Assembly: GCA_965112735.1 (NCBI GenBank)
Contig: OZ218963.1
Span: forward strand, 2,542,001-2,606,000
Length of the DNA stretch: 64,000 nucleotides
Origin: Phaeosaccion multiseriatum
Taxonomy: Eukaryota > Ochrophyta, other classes
Direction: 5' to 3'
The notes under the pieces were generated by a model, which ran no database searches, had not been told where the DNA came from, and saw only the letters and a program-made list of their open reading frames with translations. The translations under genes were made by a program, and so were the position numbers. Below, piece after piece: positions 9,801 to 20,042 of the stretch (its first letter is position 1; each line of letters opens with the position of its first letter).

Positions 9801-12330
9801 TGCAGAAGAGTTCAACCGAAGCAGCCGAGAGAGCAACGAGAATACAAGCCATACCTCGTCTTTCCAGCACCGGATGCACCGAGCAGAACCACTTTGATGG
9901 TGTTGTACACGCCACGCCCCTCCAACACAGATTCATAATAATTTTCGAGGGCGGCGCTGCCTTGTTTAGCTACGCCGAGAGGGGGGAAGTCGAACGGGTT
10001 CCCATCGAAGCCCCCTGTCGTGCCGTGCCGCGCAGCGAAGGCAATAAGGCCTTCCACCTCCTCACAGCTTGGATCCCAAAGCCCTGTGTGCGAGGCGTAA
10101 CAGCACAGAAATAAGAAGAGGGAAAACATTGATGGTGCGGCACACGAAGTCAGTGCACACTTGGAGCGGTGATATGAGGTAAAGGCGGGCGGCATGTTGC
10201 GACAGCTTCCTTACGCAAACCCGATTTTCACATGGAAAAGATGCAAGCTCGAAGAGTTTTCCAGGCTCAGCGGAGTCGCACGTTGGTAACACCACTTACC
10301 GCTGGCTGACATTGTTGTCCTTTAGGAGCAGCCCCCAGTTACACACACTAATATAAGTAAAAGAGACACGAACGGGTTCGCGTACCACTTACCAGTGAGA
10401 TTGTTGTGCCGCAGGCTGAGCACGATTAGGTTCTCAAAACTTCCAAGCTCCCTTGGAATGCTCCCTGCGGAGCGAAGGGGAAGTTCTTTGTCACACGACT
10501 ATCAAACGAATGGGACGCGCACGGGTGTGCGTACCCACTACCTTCTAGACTGTTCTTGTTGAGCTGAAGTTCTCGAAGGTTCGAAAGCTCTCCAAGTTGC
10601 GGCGGAATGTTTCCTGAGATGTGGGGAAAGTTCTTCAGCCACACTAATATCAAGTGAAAGGGACGCGAACGGGTGTGCGTACCACTTACCAGTGAGCTTG
10701 TTTTCGTCGAGGTACAGTCTCTTTAGGTTCTGAAGACATCCAAGCTCGGGTGGAATGCGCCCTGCGGATGGGATGAAAGTCCTTTGATCATACTCATATC
10801 AAGTCAAAGGGACGCGAACGGGTACGCGTACCACTTACCGGTGAGCTTGTTGTTGTAGAGGTACAGGTGCGTCAGGTTCTCAAGACTTCCAAGCTCGGGC
10901 GGAATGTTCCCTGTGGAGCGGAGGAAAGTTCTTTGGTCATACTTACATCAAGTCAAAGGGACGCGAACGGGTATGCGTACCACTCACCGGTGAGCTTGTT
11001 GTTGTAGAGGTTCAGAGTCTGAAGGTTCTTCAGCCTTCCAAACTCTGGTGGAATGCTCCCTGCAATGGGAGAAAAGAGTTCTTTGGTCACACAAATATAA
11101 AGCGAAAGGGACGCGAACGGGTACGCGTACCACTCACCGGTTAGCTTGTTGTTGTTGAGGGACAGTTTCTCAAGGTTCCGAAGACCTCCAAGCTCGGGTG
11201 GAATGCTCCCTGCAATGGGAGGTACGTTCTTGTCACACGACTATCAAGCGAAAGGGACGCGAACGGGTGTGCGTACCACTTACCAGTGAGCTTGTTGCCC
11301 CACAGGCTGAGCACCGTCAGGTTCTCAAGACTTCCAAGCTCGGGCGGAATGCTCCCTGCCGAGCGGAGGAAAGTTCTTTGTCATTCGACTATCAAGCGAA
11401 TAGGACGCGAACGGGTGCGCGTACCACTTACCAGTGAGCCTGTTGAAAGAGAGGTCCAATTGCTCAAGCTTCTTCAGACTTTCAAGCGCCGGTGGAATGC
11501 TCCCTGCGGATGGGAGGAGAGTTCTTTGGTCACACTAATATCAAGTCAAGGGGACGCGAACGGGTGTGCGTACCACCTACCTTCTAGCCGGTTCCCCCAG
11601 AGCACAAGTTCTCGAAGGTTTGAAAGGTGTCCAAGTTGCGGCGGAATCCTCCCTGAGATGTGAGGAAAGTTCTTCAGCCATACCAATATCAAGTCAAGGG
11701 GACGCGAACGGGTACCACTCACCGGAGAGGTTGTTGTAGCTGAGGCACAGCTCCACCAAGTTGGTCAGCCGCCCCAGCTCTGGCGGAGAGGTCCCTGCGA
11801 AGCAGAAGAGAGTTCTTTAGTCACACAAATATGAAGGGAAAGGGACGCGAACGTGCGCGTACCACTCACCGGTGAGGTTGTTGTCGCCGAGGCTCAGCCC
11901 CTCGAGCTTCTCCAGACTTCCGAGCTCCCCTGGAATGCTCCCTGCCGGTGGGAGGAAAGTTCTTTGGTCACACTAATATCAAGTCAACGGGACGCGAACG
12001 GGTTCGCGTGTATCAGACAGATGTATGCGTCTCCCTTCTCTCTCCCCTTCTTTCCTTTCCCCTCTCGAAGGATACACACTAAAATCACGAGGTTCATGGA
12101 AGACCAACCCCCACCTCCGCCCCAACCTCTTCCACGGCCTTCTCACCTTCGAGCCCGTTCCTGGAAAGGTCGAGCTTGACCACAGATCCATTATCCACCG
12201 TCACTCCATGCCACTGTTCCAAAGGTTGTGAAGTCTTCCACCCCCCTCTTTGTGTCCATTGCTCTCCGTTTGTGGCCCCATAGAGGGCGATGAGTGCTTC
12301 ACGCTGCTGCGGCTCTTCTACGTGCGACAT
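6832..12330 (-). CDS. LRR-Roc-COR (ROCO family) GTPase with C-terminal membrane span
   Basis: Eighteen exons read in frame on the minus strand: 12330-12147; eleven 72-bp LRR exons (11941-11870, 11794-11723, 11652-11581, 11503-11432, 11355-11284, 11209-11138, 11059-10988, 10910-10839, 10761-10690, 10613-10542, 10464-10393); 10083-9855; 9747-8782; 8699-8534; 8424-7687; 7597-7310; 7224-6832. All introns are GT-AG and phases match, giving about 1251 residues. Residues 1-61 are an LRR N-cap (A-L-Y-G-A-T-N-G and W-x-G-V-T-V); 62-325 are eleven 24-residue LRRs of the I-P-x-x-L-G-x-L type. Roc motifs: G-A-S-G-A-G-K-T-S across the intron at 9748-9854, D-C-G-G-Q, and G-S-K-C-D-K. A COR-type domain follows, then a single span near the C-terminus with a basic tail (R-R-R-S-S-K-S-K). 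ROCO proteins are GTP switches; a recognition/defence role is inferred. The LRR exon at 10300-10347 looks decayed and is skipped. Confidence 0.85.
10300..10347 (-). pseudogene. Decayed LRR exon in ROCO intron
   Basis: It keeps the splice-donor side of an LRR exon (N-N-V-S-Q followed by GTAAGTGG) but is shortened to about 48 nt. Using it would bring a stop codon into frame, while joining the exon at 10393 directly to 10083 keeps the frame open. It is best read as a relic. Confidence 0.55.
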
Positions 12331-12728
12331 CACGCACTGGGGTGTGCTGGTTCTAAAGAGTCGCCGCCAGGCCGGGAAGCTGCCCCTACCCCTGTGATCT
12401 CCTCCTGCTCTTTTTTCTTTTCCCTACTCCTGTCTCTGGCCCTGCAGGAATACAGATTTTCATGAGGTGCAAGTGCTGCTATTGCCACTGCTGTCGCTAC
12501 AAAAGGAATCCTTCTGGCACTGTCTGCTGCCTTGTTCTTTGGCGCTATCTTTTAAGCTATATTGTCATGTGTACCATTCTATGTGAAATTGTCAAGAGCA
12601 ATCACGTCTGTTCGTTATGGGTGTGTCATAAAAGATGCGGGTGGGGCTGAGAGAGGGCCAGGAAAGATCTCTGCATGCAGGAGCGGAAACCCCATTCGAA
12701 ACGAAGTATTCCGCTCCATTTCTTTCTT

Positions 12729-15144
12729 ATGAAGAACTCTGCGTTGAAGCTGCTAGTGGTGTGGCTATCGCACAGCTCGCTGAGTAGAGCACGCGCCGCT
12801 ACTGTGTCATACCCAGACAATGTGGGAAGCAAAGCTGTGATTGAAGGTACGGTGGCACTATATGTGAGCTTGTCACCATACTCTCAACAGCACCTCCTCC
12901 CATGCTCACAGCATCCTAACGCCTCAAGCAAATACCCTCTCCCCAGATTGTGAATTTGAAGAAGATGCTTCTACTTCTGTAGGGTCGAACGCTACACTCG
13001 AGTCATGCACATTCAAGAGCGACGTCACAGCGTTTTCTTCTTCCGTGCTGAGGAATTGCGTGTTCGAGCAGCGCGCGGATGTGGGTTCTTCGGCCTCTGT
13101 AGTGGACTCGGAATTCAAAGGCATCGCGACACTTCGCTCTTCTTCCGTGCTGAGGAATTGCGTGTTCGAGCAGAGCGCGGATGTGGGTTCTTCGGCCTAT
13201 GTAGTGGACTCCGAATTCAAAGGCACCTCGACAATTCGCTCTTCTGCTGAAGTGACTGGTATCACGGTGCAAGGATCATCTTCTGTGGGGTCGAGCTGCG
13301 TGGCTCAAAGAATTACGGTAGTGGGACCTCTCGCTATGGCAAGCAATTCACGCGTTTACCCTCCTGCAAACGAGGCGTGGATCTTTCGAGGAGGGTTGGA
13401 AATGGCATCTTCTGTGCATTTCGACGATGTTTCCGAGGAGCAGCTCAATGCATACTCGTTCCAGCCAACAGAGGGTGTGTACTCGAGGGAGTTCCCTCAC
13501 GCGATTGTCCTGCGGTCGGACGGCTACATCGAGGGTACACAGATTCCGTCAGGATCTACCCCCACCACAGCCCCTACCACTACCCCACCGACAAGGGCAC
13601 CTACCACTCTCGTTATACGGACCCCAGCCCCTTCGGTTTCTTTGGCCCCTTCCACATCATTCACTAAGGCCCCAGAAGAAGCACAGAGTACAGAGGCCCC
13701 AGAAGAAATGGAGCGTACAGAGGCCCCGGAAGAAATGGAGCGTACAGAGGCCCCGGAAGAAATGGAGCGTACAGAGGCCCCGGAAGAAACGGACACTACG
13801 AGCGATTCAGAGGAAGCTACCCCAGCTCCTCAGACCCTTGCACCCACTGCTGAAGAAAAGGTGCCAGCGACCACAACTCAATCACCCTTGCCTTTTGATG
13901 AAGCCGAGGCATCGCCACGAATCCCATTGGAATTGACGCATATCACATGCACAGACTTCCTCGAGGGCTTTGGCTTTGGAGATCTGCAGAGATGTCTTGG
14001 TATACTCGATATCGGTACATACCGGAACAGAACCGTTCATGGGGAGGCTTTTGGAGATTCATCGGAAGATGGGGCCCCGTGCGCACGTATAGTTGGTGCT
14101 GTGCAAGATGACTGTGTCTTGGAAGTGATTGCGGTATTTACAGAGGGCAGCTACGGTCCGATATTCTTCGACGACATTACAGAATCGAGAATGACGTCGA
14201 CTGTTTACTCGAACACTGGAGTTCCATTGTGCGACTTGGCTTACAGTGTAGTGGACCCGAGCTCCCAGCTCCGGAGAGTACTTTGTTCACCGTTGGCTAC
14301 ACCTTCAACAACAGATTTTCTTGACAGCGACGAAGGTACATCCGTCACCCTGGAACCTACCCCTGGACCTGTGCCATCAACGCCGGCGCCATCAGATACA
14401 TCAGCTCCCGTCACCCTGGAACCTACCCCTGGACCTGTGCCATCAACACCGGCGCCAACAGATACCCTGGAACCTACCCCTGGACCTGTGCCATCAACAC
14501 CGGCGCCAACAGATACATCAGCTCCCGTCACCCTGGAACCTGGACCTGTGCCATCAACACCGGCGCCATCAGATACGTCAGCTCCCGTCACCCTGGAACC
14601 TACCCCTGGACCTGTGCCATCAACGCCGGCGCCAACAGATACACCAGCTCCCGTCACCCTGGAACCTACCCCTGGACCTGTGCCATCAACGCCGACTGTG
14701 TTCATCACCGCCGTCAATGATTCATGTGGCGCTGCCCTCAATCAAAGAAGTGGGCAGTGCTTGTCTGAGATTCGTCTGAACCTCCGAGTGAACAGAACGA
14801 TTGAAGGGGTCGGCTACGGTATTAATGGGTCTTGCGCCGTGCTGACAGGCGAGGTGACACAGGAATGTGAAGTGGACATGTCAGTCCAATCCATTGATGG
14901 CACAAACTTTAATGTGTCATTTAGTCGAATCGGTGCGACCAACTTGATCTACACATACTACTTGGACTGCTTCCTTCTCTACAAAACGGTGGATGCAGAC
15001 AGCGACCTCAAGAATGTTCTCTGCCCAGACTCGGACACAAGAAACACACAGGAAGAATCCGCGGCCGTCAAGACGACGAATGTATCAGTCATTGGTTCCT
15101 CCATAGTGATGTTAGTTGGAATCGTAGCTCTGCTCCTCGTCTAG
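12729..15144 (+). CDS. Secreted, probably GPI-anchored surface protein with six-cysteine domains
   Basis: Exon 1 (12729-12846) starts with a signal peptide (M-K-N-S-A-L-K-L-L-V-V-W-L); a GT-AG intron at 12847-12946 joins it in frame to exon 2 (12947-15144). After the signal come two about 35-residue imperfect repeats (V-L-R-N-C-V-F-E-Q, A-D-V-G-S-S), probably a beta-helix, then a Thr/Pro linker, a run of E-A-P-E-E-M-E-R-T repeats, six-Cys domain A (about 13945-14290), a mucin-like array of L-E-P-T-P-G-P-V-P-S-T-P units, and six-Cys domain B (about 14715-15035). The last 20 residues are hydrophobic with no basic tail, as in GPI signals. Domains A and B share cysteine spacing with the next gene downstream. 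Likely cell-wall or surface function; no family name known to me. Confidence 0.8.
13028..13240 (+). repeat. About 105-bp coding tandem repeat, two copies
   Basis: Two near-identical units start around 13033 and 13138 (T-C-T-T-C-C-G-T-G-C-T-G-A-G-G motif) and encode the same 35-residue repeat in the surface protein. Few differences separate them, so the duplication is recent or homogenised. Confidence 0.75.
13665..13800 (+). repeat. 27-bp coding minisatellite (Glu-rich)
   Basis: About four to five copies of a 27-bp unit encode E-A-P-E-E-M-E-R-T. They lie in the linker of the surface protein and keep the frame because the unit is a multiple of three. Confidence 0.8.
14341..14700 (+). repeat. 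Pro/Thr-rich coding minisatellite
   Basis: Six imperfect units encode L-E-P-T-P-G-P-V-P-S-T-P-A-P-(S/T)-D-T with variable S-A-P-V-T spacers. This is a mucin-like, likely O-glycosylated stalk between the two six-Cys domains. Confidence 0.85.
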
Positions 15145-15498
15145 CTTTCCGTGTTGTGTTCCTGTGTTTTTTTGTTTGTTTTCCCCCGCGTTTATTTAGG
15201 CATGGCAACAGTGGTCTGTGGCCCCATAATTTTTTTGAGTAAAGAATGTGTGTTCTAGTGAATTTAATCGAGTGTTGCACATTCGTCCCTATCCCTCTTG
15301 TATGTACAAACAGCTGGAGATGAAAGGGGTATTCAGGCTTGATCGTTGGCGCAACACCGAACCCTCTTTTCCCCCTTGACATCCACCATGGTGCTATTGC
15401 ACATTGGGCACATTTTACGTGCGCCCCACTCAGAAAGCATGAAAGTTATCACAGATGGCACCAAATGGTGCCTATAAAGAATGTGACGCACCACTTTC

Positions 15499-17445
15499 AT
15501 GAGGATGCATCTTTTCGTTTCGTTTCTGGCTGGTCTCTGTCGCTGGGACAAGAGCACGGTAATCAACGCTGCGAATATCTCTCTTTCTACCGTGATTGCC
15601 TCGAACGTGAACTTAAAGCTGGTCGAGAACACGTGCCCGCAAAAAATCTCATCGACCATTGCACTTTGTGCATCGCGGGTTGTGCTCAAAGCGACCGCAG
15701 ACGGACCGAATGAAGTACAGAGCTTAGTGGACTTTCAGGGGGAAACATGCGACCTGGCAACTACATGGGATGTTAATGACGACTGTACTCTGCAAATCTC
15801 TGTTGCCGTCTTGGGGGGGCTTCGTGTCACATCCGAAGAAGTGATGGAGGACAAAATTGAGTTCAAGTACACTGATGAAGAGCAGTGTGTCGCAACGTTT
15901 GCACCAGCAAACACAGGTGTTGATTTAAGGGCAAGCTTGTGCCCAGACAATACGCACGAGCCGGGCGACAAAGCGTTAACCGCTGAGGCCGCTTTTGCAG
16001 CAGACTTGACACTTACTGCTCTCACAAGGGAAACCATCAACGGGGTTGGAATCGCACGAGGAGGGGCCGTGACACTTGAATTGAAGGTAGACGAGCGTCC
16101 AGTATACATGGATACCATCGTCGCATTGGAAGATGATTTTGAAAGGCCGGAGACTTTGGGTACTATCTGGGGATTCGCGGAGCGATGGTCCAGAGATTCG
16201 AAGCAGGCGGTTGTTCACACAGAGTTCGTGGTGCAGCAATGTGTGTGTTTAGACCTCTTCTGCGAGCAAAGGGTTGCCACACTCGATTTTGGAGTATACC
16301 TTATCGATCGAGGTTTTCTCCAAGTGTCTCCCCTGCTACCGCTGTCACCGGAAGGAATCCCGCTTGCCTGCGGTTATGCTGCATACCTGAATTGGACGAA
16401 TGTTTATGCTGGAGGAGACTGTGAAATCGTCGAAGACCTGGACTATTGGGTGAAAGGAATTACGACGTGTGGGGATATTGGAGAATTGAAGTTGTACGAC
16501 AAACGCGACGACACTCTTGTTGCACGCGCGTTAACTTTGGATGAAGTCATGCCCCTTTCATTGGGTGGCTTCGACGTGTCACCCAACACTAGCCTGTCGA
16601 CGGTTGTGAACTCTCTTTTGTTTGGCGCGACTCCCTCCTATTTGGAAAATTTTACCTACGCTGGGGTGCCTTTGCTGGAGTGGAAAACTAGTGAAGTATT
16701 CCGGCACTTACTCTACGTCGGACAATTGCAATCTCTGTATTGGGTAAGTACCCCCATTCTTTCCACCCTCCCACCCCCCCCCCTACTCAAGCTCTTCCTC
16801 ACCTTTGACATGCACCCTCCCTCCCTCCCCCATTTCTTTCTTCTTTCCTCTCTTCAGGTTGATTCTGACGACACCGAGTACTGCAAGGACTCTCCGTCCT
16901 TACAAAATATGCTCAGAGAGATCCCTTCCATTGAAAGTCGGCTGTTGACTTTTCTTATCATTTCAGCCTTTCCCCTTATTGCAACTTACTTCGGCTTTCA
17001 ATTGGGAGAGCTACTGAATACCCTCCGTGAACTGCACGACGACAAGAAAGCTACTGACTACCAGAGACAAAGGATGATAGCATTCCTACAGCTGTTTCTA
17101 TCAGGCTATTTTTTCATTGTGGAAGTTATCCTCTTCCTTTCTCTCCGGAAGCCATTCCAGGATTATACCAGGTACGAAACGGTTGCAGTTCAGGTGAAGG
17201 GGAGTCTTGTCGACGGACAAGCTTCCCTTGACATCCTGGCCAATGATTTGTATTTAAGTCTTTATCGACAGCTTGTATGCGTTTTCACTGTGAGCACATC
17301 CACCGAAAGTTGGGTAGAGTGGGTGCTGCCGACCATATACACAGCCTTTGCTTTCGGCACCCTCTTCATGATTGGGGCGTTCACTCTTGCGTTGCTGTGT
17401 CCTCGAAAGCACCGCGAGTCTAGTAAATATAAGATAATCTGGTAA
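15499..17445 (+). CDS. Receptor-like membrane protein with six-cysteine ectodomain
   Basis: Two exons, 15499-16743 and 16858-17445, flank a 114-bp pyrimidine-rich GT-AG intron; because 114 is divisible by three and lacks stops, the unspliced frame also stays open. The protein has about 610 residues after splicing. It begins with a signal peptide (M-R-M-H-L-F-V-S-F-L-A-G-L-C), then the six-Cys domain (C at about residues 35, 46, 73, 85, 119, 137) and a longer Cys-containing ectodomain. The C-terminal third has at least three membrane spans: S-R-L-L-T-F-L-I-I-S-A-F-P-L-I, L-Q-L-F-L-S-G-Y-F-F-I-V-E-V-I-L, and T-I-Y-T-A-F-A-F-G-T-L-F-M-I-G. The six-Cys domain matches the two in the neighbouring surface protein on the same strand. 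Ligand and function are unknown; a sensor or adhesion role is inferred. Confidence 0.75.
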   Translation: MRMHLFVSFLAGLCRWDKSTVINAANISLSTVIASNVNLKLVENTCPQKISSTIALCASRVVLKATADGPNEVQSLVDFQGETCDLATTWDVNDDCTLQISVAVLGGLRVTSEEVMEDKIEFKYTDEEQCVATFAPANTGVDLRASLCPDNTHEPGDKALTAEAAFAADLTLTALTRETINGVGIARGGAVTLELKVDERPVYMDTIVALEDDFERPETLGTIWGFAERWSRDSKQAVVHTEFVVQQCVCLDLFCEQRVATLDFGVYLIDRGFLQVSPLLPLSPEGIPLACGYAAYLNWTNVYAGGDCEIVEDLDYWVKGITTCGDIGELKLYDKRDDTLVARALTLDEVMPLSLGGFDVSPNTSLSTVVNSLLFGATPSYLENFTYAGVPLLEWKTSEVFRHLLYVGQLQSLYWVSTPILSTLPPPPLLKLFLTFDMHPPSLPHFFLLSSLQVDSDDTEYCKDSPSLQNMLREIPSIESRLLTFLIISAFPLIATYFGFQLGELLNTLRELHDDKKATDYQRQRMIAFLQLFLSGYFFIVEVILFLSLRKPFQDYTRYETVAVQVKGSLVDGQASLDILANDLYLSLYRQLVCVFTVSTSTESWVEWVLPTIYTAFAFGTLFMIGAFTLALLCPRKHRESSKYKIIW

Positions 17446-17871
17446 TGTGGATAGCACTGGTGGAAACTTAAGAATCTACCTGAATATAGTTGGAACTTCA
17501 TAATCGAACGGACGAAAACGATCCCAATAAGTATAGAATGGAAGAACACTTTAACTTCTCGACAAGCATCCCTCTTTGCTCGAAAAAGGGACTGCACGTT
17601 CTCCTCCGTGATGATACAAAATAATGATACCAAATAATTCTAAACGGTAGCTGCTCCCACGAGCTGGTGTTGGGTCCATCCATGCCCGTGTAGTGAGGTA
17701 GCTCGAGGACCGCAGGATCATACGTGGAAGGAACTGTGCATATGGGTGGAGAACCAACTGTTGAAGTTGGTAACTGTGATACGTAAGGCGCTACATACTA
17801 CATACCGGTATTGCAGGACGTACCCCCAATAAATACGTGTGTCCCGAAAGCACCTACTTGTACACATCAGC

Positions 17872-18972
17872 ATGACGCCTTGGGGCTTTTTGAAGGGATT
17901 CATGACCTCGTCGATAAGCGTACGTGATTCAGACAGGAACAGCGACGGCGAGCTAGACGGAAGTGGTTCAGCCAGGGACAGCGCCAATGAGTCAGGCGGA
18001 AGTAATTCAGCCAGGGAACCGCTGAACAGCAATCCACCGAGTTCTGGCCATGGGAATACCACATCTGGGATAAGTGGCACTGACACAGGCAATGATGAGA
18101 TGAGTTCTGGGTTGAAGAGGCTTCTTGAGGGGTCGGGAGTCACAGACGACTTACAAGATTATCTCTCAGAGACAGATCTTGACGAAATCATCAGAGTCCA
18201 TGATGAGCAAAGAAGTATGAAGAAGTCTGATGAGCAAAGAAGAAGTACTGACAATGGACACAATGGGGATGAGGGAGAAGGAAAGGCCGCCGATAACTTG
18301 GCTGATCCAGAGTCCCAAGTGCAGCCACGAACGCTCGAAAATGCGAAAGTGCTCCAAGGAGTGCTCCAACGAGTGCTCCTCAGAAAGATCAGATTTGGCA
18401 ACAAAATACGTACACGACAGGTTGAGGGCGCCAAAGAAAAATACAAGGGGAAGGAGTACATGGGCATGTGCAATTGGCGCAGGTACTTCTGGTCCTGTTT
18501 GCTGTGTAAAGTGTACCTACCGGCGGAGTACATGCTCACTGCCCGAACTTTCTCAATTACGAGGAAGGGGTACAGAAATGCGTGCTGCTTTTGCGGGTAA
18601 GTCCGGGTAAGAGGGACGGAGGAAGATGACAACGCCTTCTCTTTATCGTTTCGCTCCCCCCCATTTGATTTCCTTGCTTCTTTGTACAGACCGCGTTGTA
18701 GGAAGCCCAAGGTATCGTCGATTAACACCGTCGATCTTTCAATGGTTCGTGACGTAGACTTGGAGGTACACAGACCCTGTCTCTGCTACTGTTGCTGCTG
18801 TTGCCCCTACGAAGAGGAGGTGACGATCGAGACTGGTACTGAGGTGGTTGAGGTGCGCGTCAAGGAGGACTCCGAACCAGAGGCTTTGGAGTGTAACTTG
18901 AGTGGGGGTTCCTGGCTTGACATACTCCGGAATGGAGTTGAAGAATGTCAAATGATGCAAAGGCATGTTTAG
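17872..18972 (+). CDS. Ser/Asp-rich protein with Cys-rich C-terminal domain
   Basis: Exon 1 (17872-18596) and exon 2 (18690-18972) are joined by a GT-AG intron; the split codon gives Gly and the frame continues. The first 110 residues are Ser/Gly/Asn-rich and probably disordered; the middle is charged and helical. The C-terminal 130 residues contain many cysteines (C-L-L-C, A-C-C-F-C-G-P-R-C, C-L-C-Y-C-C-C-C-C-P) between beta-strand-like stretches (T-F-S-I-T, V-D-L-S-M-V-R-D-V-D-L-E-V, E-E-V-T-I-E-T), vaguely like a bacterial-type PH fold; that comparison is weak. The poly-Cys run could be palmitoylated and hold the protein at a membrane. No signal peptide. An in-frame GTG 33 bp upstream is an alternative start. 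No family recognised. Confidence 0.6.
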
Positions 18973-20042
18973 TTCCGTTAGATTGGACTTGCCAGGGTGA
19001 TGATGTCGGGACATGCGAAGTCGTATCACCAAGGCACCGCCCATCTCGCCATCGTGGAGCACATCGCGCGGGCGCAAGCAGGATAAGTATACATGAATGA
19101 TGAACAAAGCTACATACTTGCAAACAAACAAAATAGCATGATCTTCGAGAGCAAGGACCCCCGTCCAGGAGAGAAGGAAGAACGTGAGAATTTCTAGTGC
19201 ATGCATGCTCGGTGCGGCAAAGCTCGAGAAGACGGGCGGACAAGCAGCGGAAGGTTCCCCTGTTACACACAGTAGAATCCCCACACAACATACTAAAACC
19301 CAAGGCCAGGCTAGAAGCCAGCCTTGCAACTTACTATTAAAGTATCTCATGCTAGTCCTTTCCAAACATGATACAGGGACAACGCTTTCTTGTCAATGGG
19401 GTGTCATCAATTGACATATTGCTCGCTCTGCCCCCCTGGGGTGAATGAAGCGGCTAGTTTCCCCAAGATCAAATCGGCTCCAGACTGGACTATAAGCCTA
19501 GGCCTAGAGACGAAATTCGGCCGGCCTAGGGGGGCCGCAGGCCCCCGGTCTAGGCGTGGAGGGGGGCGCAGGCCCCTGGCCTAGGCCTATTTTTGGCGCA
19601 GCCCCCCCGACCTCCTTTCTCTCTGAGCTTTAGTAAGTATTTGTTGAAGTGGAGTGGTGCGATGTGAGGCTTTTTTGTTTACTACACAAGGCAGACGTGG
19701 ATGTGGCTGCGCGGGTGGTATTTGTACTACACAAGGTAGATGCGATGTTGATTCAAGGTTGAAAAATGTAGGTGGTCATGGCATTGCCGAGTGAAAAAGG
19801 GGCAGGCATGGGTAATGTGGGTTGGGTTTGGCCAAGCCAGATCGTATCGGGCCATGAAACTGGAACTACGAGGACCGGTCGCGGATCGTTCCGAGCGTAG
19901 AGTGCCATCCCGTAGTAATCTGGGCTTTCGCGGACTGGCGTGGTGTACTACTTTTCGCCGAATCCAAAGTATATTTTCGCGTCTAGAGAGTATAGTGTGA
20001 AGCCACCTGTCCAGATAACGGTTTACATGTAAAATAGAGCCT
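18973..20042. other. Intergenic region with GGCCTAGG-type palindromic GC-rich patch
   Basis: No well-supported gene. At about 19495-19615 there are repeated GGCCTAGG/GGCCGCAGGCCCC palindromic blocks, probably a short interspersed repeat. Several small frames are present but none has domain support. Confidence 0.4.

Noticed and set aside
10062-10295. Minus-strand exon between the last LRR and the Roc domain
   Set aside because: It lies in the intron between 10393 and 10083; using it brings stops into frame, while the direct join keeps phase 1 and reads G-L-W-D-P-S-C.
18739-19365. Minus-strand frame of 208 codons with a hydrophobic start
   Set aside because: It overlaps the second exon of the plus-strand gene and ends in shadow sequence. 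Only the first 90 residues look protein-like (possible signal peptide, then a donor-like GTATGT), and no downstream exon could be found.
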